64,000 bases of DNA. Origin: Maliibacterium massiliense (GTDB lineage Bacteria > Bacillota > Clostridia > Christensenellales > Maliibacteriaceae). The position numbers were made by a program, and so were the translations under genes. The notes below the pieces were generated by a model that did no database searches, was not told the origin of the DNA, and saw only the letters and a program-made list of their open reading frames with translations. Shown here piece by piece: positions 1 through 8,620 of this stretch. The DNA lies in contig NZ_LR026983.1 of assembly GCF_900604345.1 (NCBI RefSeq), forward strand, positions 1,736,001 to 1,800,000, in the 5' to 3' direction. How positions within the stretch are numbered: the stretch's first letter is position 1; every line of letters begins with the position of its first letter.

Positions 1-1
1 C

Positions 2-115
2 ACCGCGCGTGATGTGCGCGACCTCATTGCGCACATCCAGCGGGTTGTGCTGGAACAAAGCGGCGTGTCCCTGCAGTGCGAGGTGCGCATGCTGGGCGAC
101 TTTGACGAGGAGTAG
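2..115 (+). CDS. murB: UDP-N-acetylenolpyruvoylglucosamine reductase, C-terminal end (partial)
   Basis: Only the last 37 codons are in the window; the gene runs off the left edge. The visible tail (a helix ending ...RVVLEQSGV, then a strand LQCEVRMLGDF) matches the usual MurB ending, where a terminal helix is followed by an 'E-V-R-x-L/I-G' strand. MurB is the cytoplasmic NADPH-dependent flavoenzyme that makes UDP-MurNAc for peptidoglycan. The stop at 113-115 lies 4 nt before the next start, and GGAG within its last codons serves as the Shine-Dalgarno of the PHP gene, so the two are translationally coupled. The order murB–PHP–rapZ–yvcK–whiA is common in Firmicutes and supports the call despite the short stretch. 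Confidence 0.8.
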   Translation, partial: TARDVRDLIAHIQRVVLEQSGVSLQCEVRMLGDFDEE

Positions 116-119
116 ACAC

Positions 120-863
120 ATGAAAACAATGCCGCGCCTGCTTGCGGATTACCACACCCACACCAGTTTTTCCGACGGCAAGGGAAGCATCAGGGACAAC
201 GTGCGCGCGGCCCTTGCGCGCGGGCTTACCTGCATCGGGATCACAGATCACAGCATTGGACATGTCTCCTACGGCATCAAGCGCGCGGATGTGCAGCGGA
301 TGCGCGATACGGTGGACGAGCTCAACGACCAGTACGCCGGCCGCATCCGCGTGCTGCTGGGCGTGGAGACCAACCTGCTGGGGTTAAACGGCGCGATCGA
401 TCTGCCCGAGGACATGCGCCGCCAGCTGGATCTGGTGATTATGGGCTACCACCGCTTTGTCTGGCCGGCGCGCCCGCGCGATTACTTCCTCATGCAGGGC
501 CGCGCAGCGCTGCCCGGCTCCTACAAAAGCGAGGCGTTTCGCCAGCACATGAGCGACGGCTACATCGCGGCGCTGGGCCGGCACAAAATCGATATTCTCG
601 CCCACCCGGGGGAGTACGTGCCGCTGGACATGCGCCGCGTCGCCCCCCAGGCCGTGGCGCGCGATACGATCATCGAGATCAACGGCCGCCATCCCGGCAC
701 GGTGGAGATGGTGCGCCAGGCGCTTGCGGCGGGGGCGCGGTTTGTGCTCTCCAGCGACGCCCACCTGCCCGCGCGCGTCGGTCAGGTGGAAAAAGCGTGG
801 GAATGCGCGTGCGCGGCAGGGGTTCCCCCCTCGCGCATCGAAAATATAGAACATGAGGCCTAA
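120..863 (+). CDS. PHP-domain phosphoesterase (histidinol-phosphatase-like)
   Basis: 247-residue cytoplasmic protein starting at ATG 120; an upstream in-frame start at 9 would run through murB and is rejected. PHP metal-site motifs are in order: DYHTH near residues 10-14, ITDHS near 41-45, the Glu of GVETNLL near 80, ILAHPGEY near 160 and SSDAH near 212. These are the His/Asp/Glu clusters that bind the trinuclear metal centre in PHP phosphoesterases. Genes of this type often sit between murB and rapZ in Clostridia, but their substrate is not settled; the histidinol phosphatase label is by similarity and there are no his genes here. It is part of the murB-to-crh operon. Confidence 0.85.
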   Translation: MKTMPRLLADYHTHTSFSDGKGSIRDNVRAALARGLTCIGITDHSIGHVSYGIKRADVQRMRDTVDELNDQYAGRIRVLLGVETNLLGLNGAIDLPEDMRRQLDLVIMGYHRFVWPARPRDYFLMQGRAALPGSYKSEAFRQHMSDGYIAALGRHKIDILAHPGEYVPLDMRRVAPQAVARDTIIEINGRHPGTVEMVRQALAAGARFVLSSDAHLPARVGQVEKAWECACAAGVPPSRIENIEHEA

Positions 864-881
864 AAAGGAGGGATGTACCCC

Positions 882-1754
882 ATGCGGATCATCATCGTAA
901 CAGGGCTATCGGGCGCGGGCAAGAGCGAGGCGCTGCGCAGCTTTGAGGATATGGGTTATTTCTGTGTGGATAACCTGCCGCCGGGGCTGATCCCGACGTT
1001 CCTGGATTTGTGTACCCAGCAGATGGATGCCGACCAAAACGTGGCGCTGGTGGTGGACTGCCGCGGCGGCGACTTTTTCCACGACATCTACCAGGTGCTT
1101 TACCATCTCAAGGATGCGGGGCATACCTACGAACTGCTGTATCTGGACGCGGACATCGCGACGCTCGTGCGGCGCTTTGACTTTACCCGCCGCATCCACC
1201 CCCTGCAGAAGGACGGGCTGCTGGAGGACGCCATCCGCAGGGAGGCGGAGATGCTGGGGCCGCTCAAGGAGAGCGCCAACCGCATCGTGGATACCAGCAA
1301 CATGACCGCCCGCCAGCTGCGCGCGACATTGCGGGAGATGTACATGTCCCATGAGAAGGCGGGCGCGCTGGACGTAAGCGTGGTGTCCTTCGGCTACAAG
1401 TACGGGGTGCCGCTGGACGCGGATATGCTCTTTGACGTGCGCTTTCTGCCCAACCCGTTTTACATCGACAACCTCAAGACGCACACCGGCCAGGACGAGG
1501 ACGTGCGCGCCTACATCCAGTCCTTTGATGAGACGGAGGCCTTCCTTGTCAAGGCGGTGGACCTGCTTGCGTTTACCATGCCCCTCTACATGCGCGAGGG
1601 CAAGCTTAATCTGGTCATCGGGGTGGGCTGCACCGGCGGCATGCACCGCTCGGTGATGATCGCCGAGGAGATCACCGCCCGCCTGCTCAAAGACGGGCAC
1701 AAGGCGCACGTCACCCACCGCGACATCATGCGCGATCGGGGGCCGGCGCGATGA
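882..1754 (+). CDS. rapZ: RapZ/YvcJ-type nucleotide-binding protein
   Basis: 290 residues. Walker A GLSGAGKS at residues 8-15 and a C-terminal segment rich in conserved Gly/Cys/His (GVGCTGGMHRS, then THRDI) are hallmarks of the RapZ family, which binds nucleotides and, in the C-terminal half, small regulatory ligands or RNA. I chose ATG 882 over the in-frame ATG 873 because AAGGAGGG at 865-872 gives a 9-nt spacing to 882 but none to 873. In E. coli RapZ controls GlmS through small RNAs; in Bacillus YvcJ affects competence and has nucleotide hydrolysis activity, so the exact role here is open. The stop overlaps the yvcK start (ATGA). Confidence 0.93.
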   Translation: MRIIIVTGLSGAGKSEALRSFEDMGYFCVDNLPPGLIPTFLDLCTQQMDADQNVALVVDCRGGDFFHDIYQVLYHLKDAGHTYELLYLDADIATLVRRFDFTRRIHPLQKDGLLEDAIRREAEMLGPLKESANRIVDTSNMTARQLRATLREMYMSHEKAGALDVSVVSFGYKYGVPLDADMLFDVRFLPNPFYIDNLKTHTGQDEDVRAYIQSFDETEAFLVKAVDLLAFTMPLYMREGKLNLVIGVGCTGGMHRSVMIAEEITARLLKDGHKAHVTHRDIMRDRGPAR

Positions 1755-3061
1755 AGGGCAAGTGGGGCTGGCTGCGGCCGGGGCTGTACTTTAAACGATG
1801 GATTTTTCTGGGGCTGGTGGGCCTGTTCGGCGTTATCGGCAGCTTTGTGCTCTTTATCGAGGCGCGCAACCTGCCGCTGCGCCTGCGCATGTGGGTGTAC
1901 GTGGGGGGCAGCGCGCTGATCGTGCTGGGCTGCATCGCGGTGTATTTCGCCATCCTGCGGCTGTACCAGACCATCAATTCCGTCAACCGGCCCGCAGTGA
2001 TGGGCGGGCAGGACGCCCGCCCCATGAACGACCGCCTCTACCAGCAGCGCGCCCTGATGAAGGGGCCGCGCGTGGTGGCCATCGGCGGGGGCACGGGCCT
2101 GCCCACCCTGCTGCGCGGCATGAAGCGCTTCACCTCCAATATCACCGCGGTGGTCACCGTGGCGGACGACGGGGGCGGCTCGGGCAACCTGCGCAGCGAC
2201 ATGGGCATCATCCCCCCGGGGGATATCCGCAACTGCATATTGGCCCTTGCCGACGCTGAGCCGGTGATGGAGCGCCTCTTTCAGTACCGCTTCAAAGATG
2301 GCGCGCTCAAGGGGCAGAGCTTCGGCAATCTGTTCATCGCGGCTATGAGCGAGGTGTCCGGCGGCTTTATGGACGCCATACAGCAGACCAGCGACGTGCT
2401 GGCGGTCACCGGGCGCGTGCTGCCCGTGACGCTGGAGGATGTCAGGCTCTGCGCGCGCATGGACGATGGATCGAGCGTACAGGGGGAGTCCGCCATCCCG
2501 GCCTACGCGCTTGCAAACGGCGCGCGGGTGCGCCAGGTGTACCTTGACAAGCCCTGCCGCGCGCTGGGCGAGGTGCTCGAGGAGCTGCTCAAGGCGGATA
2601 TCATCGTGATGGGGCCGGGCAGCCTCTACACAAGCGTGCTGCCCAACTTCTGCGTGCAGGATCTGTGCGACGCCATCCGCGCCTCGCGCGCGGTCAAGAT
2701 CTACGCCTGCAATATCATGACCCAGCCGGGCGAAACCCTGGGCTACAAGGCGTCCGACCACGTGCGCGCGGTGCTGGAGCACTGCGGGCGGGGCATCGTC
2801 AACAACGTGCTGGTCAACGACAATATGGAGGTGCCCGCCTACCTGCTGGAGCGCTACCAGAAGGAGGGGGCGGCGCTGGTCAAGCCCGACCGCGGCGCGC
2901 TGGAAAAGCTGGGGGTGCGCGTCTTCGGCGCGGATTTGGTGGACGCGCGCAGCGACACCATCCGCCACAGCGCCATGCAGCTGGGCCAGAGCGTAATGGA
3001 TATCTACCGCCAGGTGCGCTTCATCGATTCGGTGATCCACCACAAGACCTATGGCCCGTAA
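1751..3061 (+). CDS. yvcK: YvcK/CofD-like gluconeogenesis and cell-shape factor with N-terminal membrane anchor
   Basis: 436 residues, about 120 longer than Bacillus YvcK. The extra N-terminus holds two hydrophobic helices (about residues 18-37 and 47-70) followed by a linker, so the protein is probably membrane-anchored with its CofD-like domain in the cytoplasm. The domain begins with GGGTGLPTLLRG near residue 113 and contains VTVADDGGGSG and MGPGSLYTS, typical of the UDP-sugar-binding YvcK fold. YvcK is needed for growth on gluconeogenic carbon and for normal peptidoglycan synthesis in Bacillus. It overlaps rapZ by 4 nt and is followed by whiA 22 nt later, the standard order. Confidence 0.92.
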   Translation: MKGKWGWLRPGLYFKRWIFLGLVGLFGVIGSFVLFIEARNLPLRLRMWVYVGGSALIVLGCIAVYFAILRLYQTINSVNRPAVMGGQDARPMNDRLYQQRALMKGPRVVAIGGGTGLPTLLRGMKRFTSNITAVVTVADDGGGSGNLRSDMGIIPPGDIRNCILALADAEPVMERLFQYRFKDGALKGQSFGNLFIAAMSEVSGGFMDAIQQTSDVLAVTGRVLPVTLEDVRLCARMDDGSSVQGESAIPAYALANGARVRQVYLDKPCRALGEVLEELLKADIIVMGPGSLYTSVLPNFCVQDLCDAIRASRAVKIYACNIMTQPGETLGYKASDHVRAVLEHCGRGIVNNVLVNDNMEVPAYLLERYQKEGAALVKPDRGALEKLGVRVFGADLVDARSDTIRHSAMQLGQSVMDIYRQVRFIDSVIHHKTYGP

Positions 3062-3083
3062 AAAGGGGACGGATTGAATAACC

Positions 3084-4040
3084 ATGGCATTTTCTGCGGA
3101 TACCAAACGGGAGCTTGCACACGTGCCCCTGAAAAGGGCGTGCTGCAGGCGCGCCGAGCTGGCCGCGCTGGCCCGCTTTGCGGGCAGCATCGGCTACAGC
3201 CGCCAGGGGATGACGCTGTCCTTTGCCACGGATTACGCCGATGTGGCCCAGCGCGTCATCTCCACATTGCGCGCCGCATACCGCGCCGAGGCACAGCTGC
3301 ACAGCGTGCGGCGCGATAAGCTCAAAAAAAACGAGCGTTACATCGTCACAGTCTCGGGCGAAAAGGTGCGCCCCCTGCTGGAGGACATCGGCGTGGTGGG
3401 GCGCGACGCGGCGGGCGAGGCGTTTTTGGAAGGGGGCATCCGGCCCGATCTGATAGAAAAGCCCTGCTGCCGCTTTGCCTACGCGCGCGGCGCGTTTATG
3501 GCGTCGGGCTCGGTGACGGACCCGCAGAAGGCCTACCACCTGGAGATCGTATCGGGCAACGACGCGCTTGCGCAGGATCTGCGCGCGCACCTTGCGGCGG
3601 CGGGATTAAATGTGCACGCCGTCGTGCGCAAGGGCAATACTGTGATATACTTAAAAGAAGCGGAGCACATCTGCGAGCTGTTGGGCCAGATGGGCGCGCA
3701 CAGCGCCATGCTGCACATGGAGAGCACCCGCGTGCTCAAGGGGGTGCGCAACCGCATCAACCGCAGCGTCAACTGCGATACCGCCAACATTGAAAAGACC
3801 TCCAACGCCGCGGCCAAACAGATCCGCAGCATTGAACTGATTGAAAAATACGGGGACTTCCGCGCCCTGCCGCTGCCGGTAAGGCAGGTGGCGGAGCTGC
3901 GGCTGGAGCACCCCGAGGCATCCTTGCAGGACCTAAGCGACATGCTCCCGGGCGTCAGCCGCTCCGGTGTGAACCACCGCCTGCGCAGTCTGGTGGATAT
4001 CGCTGCAAAGCTACAACTGGAAAGGGAGGATTTACCATGA
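3084..4040 (+). CDS. whiA: WhiA DNA-binding regulator
   Basis: 318 residues, the usual WhiA length. The N-terminal part resembles a LAGLIDADG-type fold (AFSADTKREL... opening, then CCRRAELAALARF) and the C-terminal part carries the WhiA helix-turn-helix: NIEKTSNAAAKQ near 235, LPLPVRQVAELRLEHPEASL and the recognition segment GVSRSGVNHRLRSL. In Bacillus WhiA affects division and chromosome segregation; in Streptomyces it is a sporulation regulator. The Shine-Dalgarno is weak, so it may depend on read-through from yvcK. Its stop overlaps the start of the following HPr-like gene by 4 nt. Confidence 0.93.
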   Translation: MAFSADTKRELAHVPLKRACCRRAELAALARFAGSIGYSRQGMTLSFATDYADVAQRVISTLRAAYRAEAQLHSVRRDKLKKNERYIVTVSGEKVRPLLEDIGVVGRDAAGEAFLEGGIRPDLIEKPCCRFAYARGAFMASGSVTDPQKAYHLEIVSGNDALAQDLRAHLAAAGLNVHAVVRKGNTVIYLKEAEHICELLGQMGAHSAMLHMESTRVLKGVRNRINRSVNCDTANIEKTSNAAAKQIRSIELIEKYGDFRALPLPVRQVAELRLEHPEASLQDLSDMLPGVSRSGVNHRLRSLVDIAAKLQLEREDLP

Positions 4041-4309
4041 TCCAAAAAGAGGTCACCATTGCAAACAAGGACGGTCTGCTCGCCCGCCCCGCGGCGCTGC
4101 TGGTCAATGTGGCGGGGCGCTACGCCTCGCAGGTTGTCATCAAGCAGGGCAGCAAGAACATCAACGCCAAATCCATCATGGGCGTGATCTCGCTGGGCAT
4201 CGCGCGCGACGAGATGGTCACCATCGTGGTGGACGGTCCCGACGAGCAGGAGGCGATGGACGCCATCGTGCGCCTGATCGCGTCCAATTTTGAGGATATT
4301 CCCGAGTAA
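4037..4309 (+). CDS. Crh-like HPr paralogue lacking the catalytic histidine
   Basis: 90 residues with the full HPr fold signature. Position 15, which in HPr is the His phosphorylated by enzyme I (GIHARPA), is Leu here (GLLARPA). Ser46 in NAKSIMG, the target of HPr kinase, is kept. Bacillus Crh shows the same pattern (Gln at 15, Ser at 46) and lies in the same place after whiA. The protein should therefore be a regulatory, not sugar-transporting, HPr: a partner of CcpA for carbon catabolite control, or of other targets when not phosphorylated. It overlaps whiA (ATGA). I leave the symbol blank because the residue differs from Bacillus Crh. Confidence 0.88.
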   Translation: MIQKEVTIANKDGLLARPAALLVNVAGRYASQVVIKQGSKNINAKSIMGVISLGIARDEMVTIVVDGPDEQEAMDAIVRLIASNFEDIPE

Positions 4310-4393
4310 CGACGCACGCACTGGGCGCTTATCTTTGATCGTGGGATCAGGGTGCCTGGTTCCGCATGGTTTGAAAGGAGAAAAGACGCCCCT

Positions 4394-7300
4394 ATGCAAC
4401 AAGCGTTTGCCCATCTGCATGTGCATACCGAATACAGCCTGCTCGACGGCGCCGCGCGCATCGGCCGGCTGCTGGACGCGTGCAGGGAAGCGGGCATGCA
4501 GCACATCGCCATCACCGACCACGGCGTGATGTACGGGGTGGTGGATTTCTACGAGCAGGCCATCGCAAGGGGCCTGCACCCCATCATCGGCTGCGAGGTG
4601 TACGTCTGCCGGGACATGGATCGCAAGGTGGCTGAGAGCCGCGAGTACGCCCATCTGGTGCTGCTGTGCGAGAACCAGGCAGGCTACAAAAACCTGGTCA
4701 AGCTGTGCTCGGCGGGCTTCACCCGCGGCTACTATTACCGCCCGCGTATCGATTACAAATTGCTCAGCCAACATACCGAAGGGCTCATCGCGCTTTCCGC
4801 CTGCCTGGCGGGCGACGTGCAGCGCCTGCTTAGCGCGGGCGATTACGAGGGCGCCAAGGCCATGGCGCTGGAGCTCAACGGTATGTTCGGCGCGGGCAAT
4901 TTTTATTTGGAGCTGCAGGATATGGGCATCCTGGAGCAGAAAAAGGTCAACGCCCAGCTGCTGCGCATGCATGGCGAGACGGGCATCCCCATGGTGGCCA
5001 CCAACGACGTGCACTATGTCCACAGGCAGGACGCGGCCGCCCACGAGGTGCTGCTGTGCATCCAGACGGGCAAAACCATGGAAGACGAAAACCGCATGCG
5101 CTTTGAGACCGAGGAGTTCTATCTCAAGACGCCCGAGGAGATGCAGGCCCGCTTTGCGGCCTACGAGGGGGCGCTGGAGAACACCGTGCGCATCGCGGAG
5201 CGCTGCAGCGTGACGTTTGAATTCGGCCACCTGCACCTGCCCAGATTTGACCTGCCCGAGGGGCAGGACCCCTTTGCCATGCTCCAAAAGCTGTGCTGGG
5301 ACGGCCTTGCTGCGCGCTATAGCGAAATGACGGACGAGCTGAAGCAGCGCCTGAGCTACGAACTGGACATGATCCGGCAGATGGGGTATGTGGACTACTT
5401 TCTCATCGTGTGGGACTTTATCAAGTACGCAAAGGACCACGGCATCATGGTGGGGCCGGGCCGCGGCAGCGCCGCAGGCTCGCTTGTGGCTTACACCCTT
5501 GGCATCACCACCATCGATCCCTTGCGCTACGGGCTGCTGTTTGAACGCTTCCTCAACCCCGAGCGCATCAGCATGCCGGATATCGACATCGACTTTTGCT
5601 ACGAGCGCAGGGGCGAGGTCATCGATTACGTGGTGCGCAAATACGGGGTGGACAGGGTCTCGCAGATCATTACTTTCGGCACCATGGCGGCGCGGGCCGT
5701 CATTCGGGATGTGGGACGCGCGCTGGGCATCTCCTACGCGGAGGTGGACCGCATCGCCAAAATGGTGCCCTTTGAGCTGGGCATGACCATCAAGCGCGCG
5801 CTGCAGGTCAACCCCGATCTGCAGCTGGCCATGGAGGCGGACGCGCGCATCGCCCACTTAATCGAGGTGGCGCGCGTGCTGGAGGGGCTACCCCGGCACG
5901 CCTCCACCCACGCGGCGGGCGTGGTCATCTCCCGCGCGCCGCTGACCGACTACGTGCCCCTGCAGATGAACGATGAGGTGGTCACCACCCAGTTCCCCAT
6001 GGGCACGCTGGAGCACCTGGGGCTATTAAAGATGGACTTTCTGGGCCTGCGCACGCTGACGGTGATCCGCGACGCGGTGGCGCTGGTGGCGAAAAACGGC
6101 GGCCCCGTGCTGGATATGGAACGCGTGCCGCTGGATGACGCGGGCGTCTACGAGATGCTGGGCCGCGGGGATACGGACGGCGTGTTCCAGCTGGAGAGCG
6201 CGGGCATGCGCCTGTTCATGCGGGATTTGAAGCCCTCCAACTTCGAGGATATCATCGCAGGCATCTCCCTCTACCGCCCCGGCCCCATGGACTCCATCCC
6301 CCGCTACGTGGCGGGCAAGGTGCATCCCGAGACGGTGACGTACCTGCACCCCATCCTGAAAAAGACGCTGGACGTCACCTACGGCTGCATGGTCTACCAG
6401 GAGCAAGTGATGCAGATCGTGCGGGACATGGCGGGCTACTCGCTGGGCCGAAGCGACCTGGTGCGCCGCGCCATGGCCAAGAAAAAGCGCGAGGTGATGG
6501 AAAAGGAGCGGGATATCTTTGTGCACGGCCTGGTGGAGGACGGCAAGGTCACCGTGCCCGGCGCCGAGCGCATGGGCGTGCCCGCGCACGTGGCAGAGCA
6601 GGTGTTCGACCAGATGACCTCCTTTGCCCAGTACGCCTTTAATAAGTCCCACGCGGCGGCCTACGCCATGGTCGCATACCAGACCGCATGGCTCAAGGCC
6701 CACTATCCGGTACCCTTTATGGCTGCGCTGCTCAACAGTGTGATGGGGGATAAGGGCAAGATATCCCTCTACGTGCAGTTCTGCCGCAAAAACGGCATCG
6801 CGGTGCTGCCCCCCGACGTCAACCGATCGGTGGCCAAGTTTGACGTGGAGGACGGGGGCATCCGCTTCGGCCTGGCGGCCGTCAAACGGGTCAGCGCGGG
6901 CGCGGTGGATGCCATCAGCGCCGAGCGGGAGCAGGCAGGGCCCTTTACCTCCTTTATGGACTTCTGCAAGCGCGTGCCGCCCGAGGCCATCAACAAGGGT
7001 ATGGTGGAGGCGCTGATCATGGCGGGCGCGTTCGACGCGCTGGGCGTGTCGCGCTCCAAGCTGATCGCCAGCTTTGAGGGGATTTTGTCCGCCATCCAGA
7101 GCGACCGCAAGCGCAACGTGCAGGGCCAGGTGTCCCTCTTTGAGCTGGCCATGGGCGCGCCGGATGCGCCCGCGCTTGAGATGGACGATTTCCGCTATCC
7201 CGAGGTGCCTGACTACGATGAGCGCGCCACCCTTTCGATGGAAAAGGAGATGACGGGCGTCTACATCAGCGGCCATCCGCTCGACGCGTTTCGCACCCAG

Positions 7301-7930
7301 ATGGCGCGCTTCTCCGTCAACGCCGAGATGCTCGCCGCCGCACAGGAGGAAGGCTTTGCAAGCTCCGTGCGCGACGGCCAGCAGGTCACGATGGGGGGTA
7401 TCATCACCGAACTGAAGACAAAGATCACCAAATCGGGCGGCATGATGGCCTTTGTGCAGCTGGAGGATTTTACCGGAACCACCGAGATCATCGTCTTTCC
7501 CAAGGTATACCAGCAGTACAGCCGTCTGCTTGGCGAGGACAACACCGTCATCGTCAAGGGGCGCGTCAGCCAGCGCGAGGAGGAGGCCACCAAGGTGCTG
7601 GCCGACAGCTTCGCTCCCTTAGGCGAGACGCCCGGTGCGGACGCCGTGCCGGGTGCGGACGCCGTAGCGCAGGCACAGGCGCAGACCGCCAACGACGCGC
7701 GCGGCAAGCTGTATATCAAGCTGGCGTCGGGCATGCCCGCGGACATTTTAGAGGACGTCAAAAGGGATCTTGCGCAATACCCGGGGGATATTCCAGTGCA
7801 CGTGTTTGTGGAGGCGACCGGCGGGGTGTACCGTATGGACGCGCGCCACAACGTCTCCCGCGAGCCGGCGCTGGCACGCAAGCTGGCGGCGCGGCTGGGG
7901 GAGGCAAACGTCAAATGGCGCGCAAAATAG
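4394..7930 (+). CDS. dnaE: DNA polymerase III alpha subunit (DnaE type)
   Basis: 1178 residues. Order: N-terminal PHP domain (HLHVHTEYSLLDG, AITDHGV), polymerase core with GPGRGSAAGS near 355 and the catalytic PDIDIDF near 395, the helix-hairpin-helix region, and a C-terminal OB fold (VTMGGIITELKTK, then LEDFTGTTEIIVF). This is the DnaE replicative or lagging-strand polymerase and not PolC, which would have an exonuclease insertion. ATG 4394 is preferred; GAAAGGAG at 4373-4380 is its Shine-Dalgarno, and the in-frame GTG 4352 lies upstream of it. An Ala/Asp-rich imperfect tandem (GADAVPGADAVAQAQAQ) forms a linker near 1090. A strong terminator follows. Confidence 0.96.
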   Translation: MQQAFAHLHVHTEYSLLDGAARIGRLLDACREAGMQHIAITDHGVMYGVVDFYEQAIARGLHPIIGCEVYVCRDMDRKVAESREYAHLVLLCENQAGYKNLVKLCSAGFTRGYYYRPRIDYKLLSQHTEGLIALSACLAGDVQRLLSAGDYEGAKAMALELNGMFGAGNFYLELQDMGILEQKKVNAQLLRMHGETGIPMVATNDVHYVHRQDAAAHEVLLCIQTGKTMEDENRMRFETEEFYLKTPEEMQARFAAYEGALENTVRIAERCSVTFEFGHLHLPRFDLPEGQDPFAMLQKLCWDGLAARYSEMTDELKQRLSYELDMIRQMGYVDYFLIVWDFIKYAKDHGIMVGPGRGSAAGSLVAYTLGITTIDPLRYGLLFERFLNPERISMPDIDIDFCYERRGEVIDYVVRKYGVDRVSQIITFGTMAARAVIRDVGRALGISYAEVDRIAKMVPFELGMTIKRALQVNPDLQLAMEADARIAHLIEVARVLEGLPRHASTHAAGVVISRAPLTDYVPLQMNDEVVTTQFPMGTLEHLGLLKMDFLGLRTLTVIRDAVALVAKNGGPVLDMERVPLDDAGVYEMLGRGDTDGVFQLESAGMRLFMRDLKPSNFEDIIAGISLYRPGPMDSIPRYVAGKVHPETVTYLHPILKKTLDVTYGCMVYQEQVMQIVRDMAGYSLGRSDLVRRAMAKKKREVMEKERDIFVHGLVEDGKVTVPGAERMGVPAHVAEQVFDQMTSFAQYAFNKSHAAAYAMVAYQTAWLKAHYPVPFMAALLNSVMGDKGKISLYVQFCRKNGIAVLPPDVNRSVAKFDVEDGGIRFGLAAVKRVSAGAVDAISAEREQAGPFTSFMDFCKRVPPEAINKGMVEALIMAGAFDALGVSRSKLIASFEGILSAIQSDRKRNVQGQVSLFELAMGAPDAPALEMDDFRYPEVPDYDERATLSMEKEMTGVYISGHPLDAFRTQMARFSVNAEMLAAAQEEGFASSVRDGQQVTMGGIITELKTKITKSGGMMAFVQLEDFTGTTEIIVFPKVYQQYSRLLGEDNTVIVKGRVSQREEEATKVLADSFAPLGETPGADAVPGADAVAQAQAQTANDARGKLYIKLASGMPADILEDVKRDLAQYPGDIPVHVFVEATGGVYRMDARHNVSREPALARKLAARLGEANVKWRAK

Positions 7931-7945
7931 CGCATGCGGGAGCAG

Positions 7946-7978
7946 GGCCGGCAAATTTCTCCGATTTGCCGGCCTTTT
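7946..7978 (+). terminator. Rho-independent terminator after dnaE
   Basis: Perfect 11-bp stem (7946-7956 with 7964-7974), 7-nt loop, then four T. It closes the murB-to-dnaE transcription unit, so mtrB downstream needs its own promoter. Confidence 0.88.
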
Positions 7979-8030
7979 GATATTCTATGGCGAATTGTGC
8001 GTAAAGCTGTAGCATTGCAATACAGCGCTG

Positions 8031-8039
8031 TGCTATAAT
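8031..8039 (+). promoter_or_regulatory. Extended -10 promoter candidate for mtrB
   Basis: TGCTATAAT gives a perfect -10 hexamer with the TGn extension, 49 nt upstream of the mtrB ATG and downstream of the dnaE terminator. No good -35 is visible at 17 nt, which fits an extended -10 promoter. Confidence 0.55.
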
Positions 8040-8087
8040 ATTCCTATCTGCGCAAGTGGCGCAAAAAGTACCTGTTGGAGGCGTACA

Positions 8088-8354
8088 ATGCAGGATGTGC
8101 AGCGGCCCGCGCCGCCGGAGGAACCCGGCGTGCAAAACGGCGAATACATTGTGGTGAAAGCGCTGGAGGATGGCGTGAGCATCATCGGCATGACGCGCGG
8201 CGCATCCACCCGCCTGCACCACACGGAAAAGCTGGATGCCGGCGAGGTGCTCATCGCGCAGTTTACGCAGGTGACCAGCGCCATGAAGGTGCGCGGGCAG
8301 GCGGAGATTCTCACCAAGCACGGCAGGGTGACGTCCGGCCAGGCGCAGGACTGA
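8088..8354 (+). CDS. mtrB: TRAP, tryptophan-activated RNA-binding attenuation protein
   Basis: 88 residues; aligned by eye with Bacillus subtilis TRAP it matches almost without gaps after an 11-residue longer N-terminus. RNA-contacting residues are kept: Lys of TEKLD (48; Bacillus 37) and Lys/Arg of MKVRG (67 and 69; Bacillus 56 and 58). The tryptophan pocket segments GMTRG, AQFTQ and TSA are also kept. TRAP forms an 11-subunit ring that, with tryptophan bound, wraps (G/U)AG repeats in trp leader RNAs to cause termination or block translation. Shine-Dalgarno TTGGAGG lies at 8074-8080. No trp genes are in the window, so its targets lie elsewhere. Confidence 0.93.
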   Translation: MQDVQRPAPPEEPGVQNGEYIVVKALEDGVSIIGMTRGASTRLHHTEKLDAGEVLIAQFTQVTSAMKVRGQAEILTKHGRVTSGQAQD

Positions 8355-8368
8355 CGGAGGCGGGGACG

Positions 8369-8569
8369 ATGTGGGTCGTAGTGCAGATGGCCCAGGGTAA
8401 AGAGGCGCAGCAGCGCAGCGTGTCCCACCTGGAGCGGGAGGGGATCTTGGTTCGCGTGCGTCCGCTTTACAAAAACGTCGCGGAGGCGCAGAATTATTAC
8501 GAAATCAGCGTGCTCGCATCGGAGGCCGAGGAAGCGCAGCATGTACTGCTGGAGCATGGGATATCCTAA
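8369..8569 (+). CDS. Small conserved protein (DUF2007-like), 66 aa
   Basis: 66 residues, start ATG 8369 with GGAGGCGGGG just upstream, 14 nt after mtrB. The pattern WVVVQMAQGKEAQ..., LEREGILVRVR, NYYEISVLASEAEEAQHVL reads as a beta-alpha-beta-beta-alpha fold like the small 'putative signal transducing' DUF2007 proteins. Similar short proteins sit before pfkA in some Clostridia and are often mislabelled glutamate decarboxylase. No catalytic motif is visible. Co-transcription with mtrB and perhaps pfkA (51 nt gap) is likely. The function is unknown. Confidence 0.65.
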   Translation: MWVVVQMAQGKEAQQRSVSHLEREGILVRVRPLYKNVAEAQNYYEISVLASEAEEAQHVLLEHGIS

Positions 8570-8620
8570 TGGCGTGGATGTATGTGGGGATTGTGGGGAA
8601 GAAGAGGAGAGATGAGTGGC

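Noticed and set aside
3533..5857. 774-codon minus-strand open frame
   Set aside because: Mirror of whiA, the HPr-like gene and dnaE with the same antisense composition; no ribosome site.
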